Assembly: GCF_024171535.1 (NCBI RefSeq)
Contig: NZ_JALJZV010000001.1
Coordinates: 124,001-188,000 of the forward strand
Direction of reading: 5' to 3'
Length of the DNA stretch: 64,000 nucleotides
Source of the DNA: Flavobacterium sp. HSC-61S13
GTDB taxonomy: Bacteria; Bacteroidota; Bacteroidia; Flavobacteriales; Flavobacteriaceae
The position numbers and the translations under genes are program-made. The notes beneath the pieces are model-generated. The model had not been told where the DNA came from, made no database searches, and worked only from the letters and a program-made list of their open reading frames with translations. Positions 1-8,437 of the stretch are shown piece by piece. The stretch's first letter is position 1; every line of letters starts with the position of its first letter.

Positions 1-1
1 C

Positions 2-424
2 AAACTAGTTATAAAGTCGAGTATAGTTAATATTGGTGGACTAAGTAATAGTGAACTTCCATATTTTGGGATGTTTAGTTCTATTGAGTATACTGAAGAA
101 GCATTAGCTCCAAATTCAGAAAGAGCAATTCAAACTGAAAGATTAAAGTACAACTGTAACGGAGGCTCTAAAGGAGATTCTACAATTACTTTAAATCGCC
201 TTAAAGGAGCTGCAAGTACTGCTAGGTATGGTAAACAAATTGCTCAATTTGCACAAGCTTGTTTAGACGGTAGGGGATGTGTAACCATTTGTAAAGCATT
301 TGTCAGCGTAGGCCCGAACGATAAGTATATTAAATTTTCATCATCACAAGACCAATTAGAATACTTACACGCAATTGATAAATCTTATGAAATTCTACAT
401 GAACAGTTAAATAATTTAAATTAA
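2..424 (+). CDS. hypothetical protein, 5'-truncated by window edge
   Basis: The reading frame is open from the first complete codon of the window. The first ATG is at 71, but codons upstream of it (2-70) read as ordinary protein, so the gene probably starts outside the window. The visible C-terminal part has about 140 residues, with no signal peptide or membrane segment and two cysteines around residues 70-75 of the part counted from the ATG at 71. I do not recognise the family. It points toward the 3' end of the minus-strand mobC gene; about 90 bp of AT-rich DNA separates the two convergent genes. Confidence 0.6.
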   Translation, partial: KLVIKSSIVNIGGLSNSELPYFGMFSSIEYTEEALAPNSERAIQTERLKYNCNGGSKGDSTITLNRLKGAASTARYGKQIAQFAQACLDGRGCVTICKAFVSVGPNDKYIKFSSSQDQLEYLHAIDKSYEILHEQLNNLN

Positions 425-516
425 TAAAATTATCAACCTCTAAATTTTAGAGGTTGATATCATTTAATGAATTAACTATGGCTACTGTTAATATTCTAGC
501 GAATTAAAAGTCATAA

Positions 517-2520
517 TTAATTCTTCTTATTAAGCAAATGAACCAATTCAGGGTCGTTTTCAATACGTTTTAGCTCACATTCTATAATCAGTTCTATATC
601 TTTTTTAACCTGCCTATAATTCGCTTGAATGGTTTGATTTAAAATATCATTTCCATCTGCGTCAATAAAAGAGGCTATCTGAGGTATTTGTTTATATCTT
701 TTCATTTCTTGATTTACTTTATCATTATCCACGACTATTTCCGAGTGAAATATTTTTTGTTCAATACGCTGTTCGAAATTATCTGAGACAGCTCCCACAA
801 ACATTCCTTGTGTTAAAGTGGATATTTTAGATGCCGGAATCAAAGTATCGAGCTGGGTGGATATCGAGGTAGAACGATCATTTCTATTTATGGAGATACT
901 TTGCCTTTTTTGCAGAATTTTGCCAAAACGCTCTGAGAGTGCTTTGGCTGTATCTCCGACTACTTGGCCTGAAAAGATATTGCCTACAGTGTTTTGAATT
1001 ACCTTACTTTCTTTATCTCCATAATCCCGGTTTAGCTGAGAGAAATCCTGAAACCCTAAACAAACGGCTACTTTGTTGCTACGCGCTGTGGCTATAAGAT
1101 TATCAAGGCCTCTAAAATAAATGGTAGGTAATTCATCAATGATTACCGAACTTTTAAGTTGTCCTTTTTTATTAATCAGTTTAACGATTCTAGAATTATA
1201 GAGACCCAGAGCAGCAGAGTAAATATTTTGCCTGTCCGGATTGTTTCCAACGCACAGTATTTTTGGCTCTTTTGGATTATTAATATCTAATGAAAAATCA
1301 TCGCCTGTCATTACCCAATATAAAGAAGGAGATATCATACGAGAGAGTGGTATTTTTGCTGAGGCAATCTGTCCTTGCAATTGGTCTTGAGCACCTCCTT
1401 CCCAAGCATCCATAAAAGGGGATAGGTAGTTTTCAAGTTCAGAATAGGAGGTAAGTATTGTAAAAACATCTGAATACTTTTTATTTAAAAGTTCGACGGC
1501 ATGAGGGAATGTGCAGTATTTACCATCTCGATAGATTTTTAAAAACCAGATAATTGCAGCTAGCAGTATAATAGGGGATTCGACAAAAAAATCTCCCTGC
1601 TTTTGGATCCAAGAGCGGTTTAAGTTGAGCATAATGGTGTAGGCCGATTCATAGGCATCGGATATATCAGTCATAAACATTGGATTAATGGGATTACAGC
1701 GATGACTGCGACGTGGGTCATCAAAGTTGATGACATAGAATTTAGGAGTTATTTGATACTTGTCACTATTTAAAAGTAAATGATTGTATGCGATAGTAGA
1801 TAAATCATCAAACTTAAAGTCATAGATGTACATCGAAAACCCTTTTTCTATTTGCTGTTTGATAAAGTTATTAATTACCGCATATGATTTTCCAGAGCCT
1901 GGAGTACCAAGTACAATTGTGGCCCGAAAAGGATTAACAATATTAATCCAGCCTTTATTCCATTTACCATTATAGTAAAACTTTGAAGGCAAATTAACTG
2001 AGTATTCGTTTTCGATTAACTGAGTTTCTTGCATAAAACTCTCGTTTTCAAAATTGAACACATCCTGCATTAAGTTGACATTTAGTAATCTACTAATCCA
2101 AGCGCCAGATACTAATAGTAATATATAACCTAAGAAAGTACTTGCGATATACAAAACAGAACTCCAATAGGAAGTAAAATCAAGCAAAAAGTAGTTTAAA
2201 AAGAAAAGAACAAAGCCAATTAAAAATCCAGAAATTATTCTAGAGATTGTAATTTTTTCATGTTTTACTCCTTTGCTTCCCCATAGGCTTAAAGAGAGTA
2301 AAACTAAAGAAAACACTTTAGTATAAATCAAATGTGCGAACAGACCCGCTGTCTGATTAAAGTTAACAAGTATTTTATCTACTACAGCGTGGGTTATTCT
2401 AAAACTAAAGAAGAAAGAATAACAATACCAGTATAAATGCATAAGCATTATTATAATGCTTACAGCTCTTAAAAAGGCTAATATTTTCGCTAGAGCTCTT
2501 AGATCGTCTTCTGATTGCAT
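517..2520 (-). CDS. mobC: Conjugal transfer coupling protein, MobC/TraG-like (YWFCY type)
   Basis: This is a VirD4-type ATPase that links the relaxase-DNA complex to the type IV secretion channel at the inner membrane. The N-terminus holds four hydrophobic segments (about residues 15-40, 60-80, 95-115 and 120-145), and the first contains YWYCY, the hallmark of Bacteroidota coupling proteins. Walker A is GTPGSGKS (205-212) and Walker B is VIIDELPT (459-466). The length of 667 aa is normal for the family. In related elements this gene directly follows mobA-mobB; here those genes lie 18.6 kb away on the same strand, so cargo has entered the mob operon. The function is secure from motifs; the symbol follows Bacteroidota usage. 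Confidence 0.92.
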   Translation of the reverse strand: MQSEDDLRALAKILAFLRAVSIIIMLMHLYWYCYSFFFSFRITHAVVDKILVNFNQTAGLFAHLIYTKVFSLVLLSLSLWGSKGVKHEKITISRIISGFLIGFVLFFLNYFLLDFTSYWSSVLYIASTFLGYILLLVSGAWISRLLNVNLMQDVFNFENESFMQETQLIENEYSVNLPSKFYYNGKWNKGWINIVNPFRATIVLGTPGSGKSYAVINNFIKQQIEKGFSMYIYDFKFDDLSTIAYNHLLLNSDKYQITPKFYVINFDDPRRSHRCNPINPMFMTDISDAYESAYTIMLNLNRSWIQKQGDFFVESPIILLAAIIWFLKIYRDGKYCTFPHAVELLNKKYSDVFTILTSYSELENYLSPFMDAWEGGAQDQLQGQIASAKIPLSRMISPSLYWVMTGDDFSLDINNPKEPKILCVGNNPDRQNIYSAALGLYNSRIVKLINKKGQLKSSVIIDELPTIYFRGLDNLIATARSNKVAVCLGFQDFSQLNRDYGDKESKVIQNTVGNIFSGQVVGDTAKALSERFGKILQKRQSISINRNDRSTSISTQLDTLIPASKISTLTQGMFVGAVSDNFEQRIEQKIFHSEIVVDNDKVNQEMKRYKQIPQIASFIDADGNDILNQTIQANYRQVKKDIELIIECELKRIENDPELVHLLNKKN

Positions 2521-2871
2521 AATAAGTATTTAAATTAAATACTTAAAATAGAGTAGTCTTAAAAAGAAATAATCCATTGGCAAACCATTTACCTTATTTG
2601 GCGTTGTTTTTAGTTTTAAAATATTTGTCGAATTTGTGTATATTTAATTCTTTGCTAACGATAGGATAAATAATAATTTAGTTTAGTGTCATGGTCTAAA
2701 TTATTTTGAGTTTTATTTATCGGCTCATTAAAAACACAAGATTAGATATCCAGTTCTATTCTTATTATTTTTAGTCTTTAAAGACAAAAGAAATAATTAA
2801 ATAGATAAAGGAAATGAAACATTTTTAATAAGGTTATTTGCTTCTTAAGTACATATTAATAAAATAGTAAA
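2521..2871. other. Intergenic region between divergent mobC and serine hydrolase
   Basis: This 351-bp AT-rich spacer lies between two divergently transcribed genes, so it should carry promoters for both. I see no open frame of note, no strong hairpin and no clear repeat. It is also the left edge of the accessory block that separates mobC from mobBA. Confidence 0.5.
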
Positions 2872-4563
2872 ATGAAAAATAAAATACTAATTGTGCTGCT
2901 CTTAGCCCTCATATCTCTAAGTGGACAAGCCTCTATTAAATATAAGTTTACAAAACAAGAAAAGACTGTATGTGTAAAAAAAAGAAGCTTAGCCGATATT
3001 CCTAAGCAAGTCTATATCGCGAGTGATATTAGGAATCAGTCATTTTTTAGGTGTACTGATTTATTTTCTAAGCCTGTTGAAAACATCTATGAGAGTGAAC
3101 TTTTTTTAAAAGAAAATAAAAAAAAGGAACAACGAGTACTTCAAGAAAAAAAGAAAGATAATAATTCATTTAAAGATCTTTGTGAAATAATTGATCAATA
3201 TGCAGAGAACACCCTGAAAAAAGGAAATATTAATTCACTAGCAATCTCAGTGTATAGAGACGGGAAGATTTATCAGCAGTATTATGGGCAGATAGATAAA
3301 AAATCACAAAAGAAACCTGATGATAATACGCTTTATGAAATAGCTTCTATATCTAAAGTTTTTGCAGGTTCTTTGGCAGCCAAGGCAGTTATCGATAAAA
3401 AAATAGCCTTGAGTGACGATATTCGAATGTATCTAAAAGGAAACTATTCTAATCTAGAGTTTGAAGGAGTACCTATTACTATTGAAAATTTATTGACACA
3501 TACCCTTGGATTTAAAGATAAAACTCCTAAAAAGCTAGAAAAAATAAATGAAAAAACCAAAGAAGGATACTACCAGAACAGACCTTTTAAGTATGATATG
3601 GCCGACCTTCTAAAGGAGTTAGAAACGGTTAAATTAGATAAAAAACCTGGAACAATATATAATTATAATTCTGTAGGTCCAGAGTTGGTTGCTTATATCT
3701 TAGAACAAGTGTATCATAAATCATATAAAGAATTATTGCAGAATTTTTTAAATGAGGTCGATTTAAAAAACACCTTCTTACAGGATTATGATAAGCATAA
3801 AAAGCAATTGTCCTTAAGTTTTGATCAAGAAGGGAAAGTAGCTCCATTAGACAAGAATCCTTTGTTAGGAGGTGCTTATGGTATGATTAGTAGCTTACCC
3901 GATTTAACTAAATTTATGGAGTATCAACTTAAAAACGATAATCCATCGATTAAGGAATCGACACGTTTACTGTTTAAAGATGAGCAAGACGATGATGACA
4001 AAGGATATTTATGGGATGTAGGGTACGGACAAAAAGAAGGGTTTTACTATGGGAAAACAGGCACGTCCAATGGTGTTCAAAGTGGCTTACTGATTTGTCC
4101 TGATTCTAACTATGGGATGATTTTAATTATGAACAATAAGTCTGATGCAGCATTAGAGGATTGGGCTAGTTTGTATAACAAAATAGAAACAGAGCTCATT
4201 ATTTATCCCAAAATCAATTTAGTATCTTTATTATCAGCGGACTTTAAAAACAACTTCGATCATGCATCAAAGAAATATAAGGAATTACAGAAGGATACTG
4301 ATAAGTATCTAGCAGGTTCTTTCTATTTAAATAATTTCGGTTATGAACTCATCAATGAAAATAAAATAGAGAAGGCAATTAAAATATTTGAATTAGCCAT
4401 TTCGTATGATCTAAACAACGCCAATTTGTACGATAGCTTAGGAGAAGCTTATTTTATAAATAAAGATTATAAAAAAGCTCTAACTAATTACACTAAATCT
4501 TTAGAACTTAATACTCTTAATGAGAATGCTAAAAAAATGATAGAAAAGATTAATAATCTATAA
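2872..4563 (+). CDS. Secreted serine hydrolase (beta-lactamase/PBP family, S12) with C-terminal TPR
   Basis: The first ~20 residues form a signal peptide, so the protein is likely periplasmic. The hydrolase domain spans about residues 105-440. The nucleophile motif SxxK is SISK (159-162), and the third motif is KTG (395-397) inside YYGKTGTSNG. The middle motif reads Y-N-S (265-267) where many relatives have Y-x-N. Residues 480-555 form at least two tetratricopeptide repeats (the NANLYDSLGEAYFINKDY block). The architecture matches Bacteroidota serine hydrolases annotated as beta-lactamase-like or D-aminopeptidase/esterase-like; the substrate cannot be read from sequence, and beta-lactam resistance should not be assumed. 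It stands alone as cargo next to mobC. Confidence 0.85.
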   Translation: MKNKILIVLLLALISLSGQASIKYKFTKQEKTVCVKKRSLADIPKQVYIASDIRNQSFFRCTDLFSKPVENIYESELFLKENKKKEQRVLQEKKKDNNSFKDLCEIIDQYAENTLKKGNINSLAISVYRDGKIYQQYYGQIDKKSQKKPDDNTLYEIASISKVFAGSLAAKAVIDKKIALSDDIRMYLKGNYSNLEFEGVPITIENLLTHTLGFKDKTPKKLEKINEKTKEGYYQNRPFKYDMADLLKELETVKLDKKPGTIYNYNSVGPELVAYILEQVYHKSYKELLQNFLNEVDLKNTFLQDYDKHKKQLSLSFDQEGKVAPLDKNPLLGGAYGMISSLPDLTKFMEYQLKNDNPSIKESTRLLFKDEQDDDDKGYLWDVGYGQKEGFYYGKTGTSNGVQSGLLICPDSNYGMILIMNNKSDAALEDWASLYNKIETELIIYPKINLVSLLSADFKNNFDHASKKYKELQKDTDKYLAGSFYLNNFGYELINENKIEKAIKIFELAISYDLNNANLYDSLGEAYFINKDYKKALTNYTKSLELNTLNENAKKMIEKINNL

Positions 4564-4958
4564 ATGTGGTTGGCTTTAGTTCCAATTGAAAATTTGTAAA
4601 TCAATTGACTTTGTACTCTATTTAAATTTTGGCGCTTTGAATGCTATTAATTTTCTTTGAACAACATAGGAAGATGTTCCATCGTGTAAATCAATCTCAG
4701 TAAATACAATAATTGCAGTAGACTATTTAAGATAGGGGCGCCACAGGGTTACGTGACTTAAAGTGTATTTAATTAATATAATCAATAAACAATTATTTTG
4801 TCAATTATCTCCGATATGTTAATTACATAAATATTTACTGAATTATACTTGTCACGAATTTTGTAGTAATGTCATGTTTGCGTTTCGCAAGAATTTTTAT
4901 CTTTAACAGAAATTAATAAGTTTTAAAAATTTGCAAATACGCGAAGAGACAGAACATT
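4564..4958. other. Intergenic region, no feature recognised
   Basis: About 395 bp of AT-rich DNA follows the serine hydrolase. It holds no convincing gene. A short GC-richer patch (about 4735-4755) stands out but forms no clear hairpin. It may be decayed sequence, because the next small gene is also damaged. Confidence 0.4.
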
Positions 4959-5225
4959 GTGAAAAATTTCAATCAATTATATATTATTAAAGTGATTAGA
5001 AATTTATTGAATAACTTAAAAACGACTTTTATTAAAAATTTGGATATGATAGTGATTCCAAAGTATGTTGTTTTCAATATTAATTCTTCTTCTATCTTCG
5101 AAGTAAGCGATTGGAATTTCTATAAAGACATCTATGAAATATTGGATAATATTATAGTAGAATATGATCTAACCTCAAATACTTATATCAGAACTTTCCA
5201 ATCATTCAATTTTGATAATAAATGA
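4959..5225 (+). CDS. Hypothetical protein with GTG start; frame continues after in-frame TGA to 5378
   Basis: An 88-residue product is possible from a GTG start. The stop is TGA at 5223-5225. The same frame then stays open through 5226-5378, including an ATG at 5241 that could give a 45-residue product rich in Trp, Asn and Lys. The reading therefore looks like one ~140-codon gene interrupted by a nonsense codon, rather than two genes. I recognise no family, signal peptide or membrane segment. It may be a remnant of a toxin/immunity-type accessory gene, but nothing visible proves that. Confidence 0.35.
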   Translation: MKNFNQLYIIKVIRNLLNNLKTTFIKNLDMIVIPKYVVFNINSSSIFEVSDWNFYKDIYEILDNIIVEYDLTSNTYIRTFQSFNFDNK

Positions 5226-5413
5226 CTGAGTTTTGGACGAATGAAATGGAATTTAGAAAACAATAAAAAATGGACTCAAAAATACAAGACTGAAGAGTTT
5301 ACTAATTTAAATCTTGAATTCTTTGGTACAGAAATTTGGAGTCCTGTTGTTTTGACTATGGCTTTAAACGATAAATAATCAATAAAAAAGGTTAAAAATC
5401 GTATCTTTATTGT

Positions 5414-5731
5414 ATGGAACTAAGAGGAAAAAATAAAAACATTCCAAATCTTGACCCTGTCTTTTTTTGGGACTTCGACATTGATGCGATGGATTTTATC
5501 AAAGCGCATAAGACTATTATTGCCCGAATTATCGAACGTGGCGGTCAGGGAGAGATCGATGAAATTATCCGTTTTTATGGGTATAGTAAAGTAGTCACGG
5601 CTATTCGTGACGAAATCTACTTCCTGCCCAATTATGCTATTGACAAAGCGCTGAAATTCTTCCCCGAACTTAAAAAGGAAGAAATGTACTGCTACCTGAA
5701 CCGTAAGGACAAGCCTTATCATTGGATATAA
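5414..5731 (+). CDS. DUF6922-type small protein, antitoxin-like
   Basis: This 105-aa soluble protein has the order typical of DUF6922 proteins: an N-terminal FFWDFD segment, a middle helix-turn-helix-like stretch (about 50-75, with RFYGYSKVVTAIR) and the C-terminal NRKDKPYHWI end. In other Bacteroidota such proteins usually sit immediately upstream of an AbiEii-type nucleotidyltransferase toxin and behave as its antitoxin. Here no such partner follows; the next gene is a damaged hydrolase. The gene is less AT-rich than its neighbours, which suggests separate acquisition. The family call is from memory of the sequence pattern; the antitoxin role is inference. Confidence 0.7.
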   Translation: MELRGKNKNIPNLDPVFFWDFDIDAMDFIKAHKTIIARIIERGGQGEIDEIIRFYGYSKVVTAIRDEIYFLPNYAIDKALKFFPELKKEEMYCYLNRKDKPYHWI

Positions 5732-5898
5732 AAAGCGTTGTTCTTTTTACTTCTTTTTGTTGCTCTGCAAGTTTCTGCCAGAAAAAGAAGCTAGGAACCG
5801 TTGGATAATATCTTGTCGTTGTAGAAAATCATTAAATTTACCGTTCAAATAACAGTACAAATACGCAATCCTTGTATTTACTGGCTAGCATAGATCAT

Positions 5899-6890
5899 AT
5901 GAAAGTATTATTCACATTAATTTTTGTCATTATTACCAATTTGTGCCTATCACAATCCGTTTCAGAATACAAACGGTTTAAACATTTTGAAATATTAACA
6001 GGTAACGACACGATAAAATATCATATCTATTCACACAATGAAATTGCTGACAAAACAAAAATCTTATTGTATATTCAAGGTTCTGCTGCAATTCCGATGT
6101 TTGATGTCAGAAAGAAAAAGAATCCATTTCTGTTGTTTCAACTATTCCTTTTGATTTGAATAGCATCCCAAAAGACTACGCATTTATAATTGTATCAAAG
6201 AAATGTGTTCCTTTTGCAACAATAAATGAAACTTATAATCCTCCAAAATGCTATTACGAGAACGAATCTTTGGATTATAGAGTTTGGCAATACAATAATG
6301 TTATCAACCACATAACAAAAACAGTAATCAAAAATTCCGAAAAAATTGTTGCATTAGGACATTCAGAAGGAAGTGATGTTGTCGCGAAACTTGGTACAGT
6401 GAATAAAAAAATCACGCACATTGGATTTTGGTCCGGCAGTGGGAATACGCAGTACAATGACTTTGCACTATTGATTAGAAAAGAAACAAGTGAAGGTAAG
6501 ACTGATGAGGCTACTTCATTAAAAAAATTAGACAGTCTACATACACAGATTGAAGATATTGAAAAAAATCCAACCTCGATCGATAAATTTTGGTTGGATA
6601 ATACATATAAACGTTGGCACGAATTTTCAGAGCCGGCGGTTGAAAATTTGCTTAAAATAAACATTCCAATATTTGTAGCGATCGGAACTAAAGACCAGGC
6701 AGTTCCTCTCGAATCGTCTTTAATTATAAAAACAGAATTCATACGGCACCATAAAGACAACCTTACGTTTAGAATCTATCCGGATCTTGACCACGGATTT
6801 GAAACTGTACCAAATACGAAGAATGAGGAACCAAAAGATAAGTGGATGGATATTTTTTCGGAATTTATGGAATGGGCAAATAAAGTATAA
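5899..6890 (+). pseudogene. Alpha/beta hydrolase, split by a frameshift near 6105-6122
   Basis: The first part starts at ATG 5899 with a signal peptide and runs to a stop at 6157-6159. The second part is open in the -1 frame from about 6112 to 6890. Joining them across the A-rich stretch at 6108-6122 gives one continuous ~330-aa secreted hydrolase. The second part carries the nucleophile elbow G-H-S-E-G, a later acidic segment (GTKDQAVP) and a C-terminal D-H-G, forming a plausible Ser-Asp-His triad. The slip site is G-AAAAA-G, not a canonical programmed -1 heptamer, so mutation or sequencing error is more likely than recoding. The substrate is unknown. Confidence 0.7.
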
Positions 6891-7535
6891 AAACTCTTGC
6901 TATCGCATTGCCAAAATCTATGCATTTGGATGCCGGCTACCTTCTGAGCTTCTATAAGGTTTTGTGAAGGCATAAGACCTTGAATTTTTTCAAAAATTGT
7001 TTCCAAAAGAAAAAAACAAGAAAAAAAGAAAGCAGATAAACGGGAAGGGCAATGGAGAGACAAAAGGAAACGGAATAAGTCCCAAATGGTGAAAAAGAAA
7101 AAAATATTTTGCGGAGCTTTTTTTCTTTTTCATTATGCCGTAAGCTTTTGGCTGGCCGGTGTGTGGGATGCCCTTCCCAACTTAGCTGTCTTTTTATCTG
7201 TTTATTTGGAAACCTATCTTGCCTAACCGTTCCGCTTATGAAAAGCGGAATAGATTCCATTTATAAATGATCTGGCTTTGAAAGCCACAGAAAGGATAGC
7301 GGAAAATACTTTTGGGTATGTGGATTGGGTATTTTTTGTTTTGCTTTCTACAACATCCGTACAAATCTTTTTAATTTGCCGAGGAGGAAGCGTCGGTAAA
7401 TTAAAGTATTTTGAGGATAAAAATCTGGTTATAAAACTCTTATCTGGTAATTGCACGCCAAATACTACCTCTGGATGCAAGATTATAACGACTGATATGA
7501 GTAACCTATATTTTTGAAGTTTAAATGGCAAAAAT
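6891..7535. other. Non-coding or decayed region with a short hairpin
   Basis: This 645-bp stretch has several open frames but none has convincing protein character. A perfect 8-bp inverted repeat (TTCCGCTT at 7230-7237, AAGCGGAA at 7243-7250) forms a short hairpin. The segment around 7140-7260 is less AT-rich than its surroundings. It may be debris of a mobile element. Confidence 0.4.
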
Positions 7536-7697
7536 ATGGACGTAGCGGTTTTATATATTCAGATTTTAAAAGCACTGCATAGGGAAGTAAAGGAAGTTTC
7601 CAATTTGATTGCGGAAATTACCGCACTCCTAAAGGGACAAATATCGAACAATTTTATAAAAGGTATAGAACGATTTCACGAATTATTTTACAAATAA
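7536..7697 (+). CDS. Small hypothetical helical protein, 53 aa
   Basis: An ATG at 7536 opens 53 codons ending in TAA at 7695-7697. The product is predicted to be almost entirely helical with a heptad-like pattern (MDVAVLYIQILKALHREV at the start), so it looks like a real small protein rather than noise. I do not recognise a family. It sits just left of the 109-bp direct repeat that brackets the first defence block. Confidence 0.35.
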   Translation: MDVAVLYIQILKALHREVKEVSNLIAEITALLKGQISNNFIKGIERFHELFYK

Positions 7698-7757
7698 GTT
7701 TTTTTATAACGAACACCTTTTGTCTATTGATTGAAGGTTGTTTATTTAAAATTTATT

Positions 7758-7866
7758 GCAAAGAAAGAGGGTTAGCCTCTTTTATCTCGTATGCTTTATA
7801 AATAGGAAGGTTCACTTTTTTTAATTGTGGTGAGCACCTTATTACGAAAGTTTTATACTATGATTT
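7758..7866. repeat. 109-bp direct repeat, copy 1 (partner at 15287-15395)
   Basis: The segment beginning GCAAAGAAAGAGGGTTAG and ending with GCACCTTATTACGAAAGTTT recurs in the same orientation at 15287-15395 with only scattered mismatches. The second copy starts with a tRNA-3'-end-like block (GCGGAGAAAGAGGG); in this copy the first bases have drifted. The pair encloses the ATPase/nuclease and HEPN-STAND genes and behaves like left and right junctions of an integrated island. Confidence 0.75.
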
Positions 7867-7945
7867 TGTAAAAGATTTAATTGCAATCTCTAATTATTAA
7901 GAACTTTTATTTTTTGGATATATCTGAGATAATAGTTTTTAATTG

Positions 7946-8437
7946 TTAAATAACTATTATCTCAGCTTGAATATCTAGACGGATACCATGTTTTCTAAAA
8001 AAAGCCAAGTTTGTTTCATTATCAATTTCTTGGAAGTTTTTATGTTTTTTATTACAAGCAAATGCTTTTTTATGTTTAAAAACATTAATGTCATGTGATT
8101 CTTTAAAGAAAAGTATAGTAGATTCAAGCTGTTGAATCGCATCTGTAGTCCAGTTTCTCATTTGATTTTTCAGTTCAACAAAATATAATTGTTCTTCAGT
8201 TAATAAAATACCATCGCATCTCCCTCTTCTAGGTTCATCAGCATCTTGTAAAATACATTTATCAACAGCTATAAAAGTAACACTTTTACTTGAAGCATTT
8301 ACAACATTTGCAATCCATTCTTCAGGACTTACATTAGATGTATATGCTTTTGTTCCATCTTCATTATCACATATGCCAAATTTGGTATCAGTTCTAGTAG
8401 CTTCTTGACAATGAGTGTTTAAAAAAATCCAACTCAT
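7946..8437 (-). CDS. Predicted PD-(D/E)xK nuclease, partner of the adjacent ATPase
   Basis: This 163-aa protein carries a PD-(D/E)xK-like core: R-C-D-G (Asp75) followed, after a short loop and a beta strand, by V-E-L-K (Glu88, Lys90), then a helix. That order is typical of restriction-type nucleases that cut DNA in a metal-dependent way. Its start codon overlaps the stop of the upstream ATPase gene by four bases (ATGA), which implies translational coupling and a joint complex. Two Cys-rich points (residues 10 and 23) near the N-terminus have no clear pattern. The nuclease call is inference from motif spacing; the pair resembles two-gene ATPase/nuclease defence systems. Confidence 0.6.
   Translation of the reverse strand: MSWIFLNTHCQEATRTDTKFGICDNEDGTKAYTSNVSPEEWIANVVNASSKSVTFIAVDKCILQDADEPRRGRCDGILLTEEQLYFVELKNQMRNWTTDAIQQLESTILFFKESHDINVFKHKKAFACNKKHKNFQEIDNETNLAFFRKHGIRLDIQAEIIVI

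Noticed and set aside
2872..4563. Acquired beta-lactam resistance gene
   Set aside because: SxxK and KTG motifs are shared by many peptidases and esterases of this family; the TPR tail and Y-N-S motif do not match known resistance enzymes.
4959..5378. Reassignment of TGA as a sense codon
   Set aside because: TGA is used as a normal stop in other intact genes here, and the other breaks involve TAG and TAA; ordinary mutation is the simpler explanation.
6105..6122. Programmed -1 frameshift in the hydrolase gene
   Set aside because: The site is G-AAAAA-G, not an X-XXY-YYZ heptamer, and no downstream stem-loop is apparent.
7278..7517. Plus-strand ORF of 79 codons
   Set aside because: Low-complexity mix without domain character; frames of similar length occur on the opposite strand.
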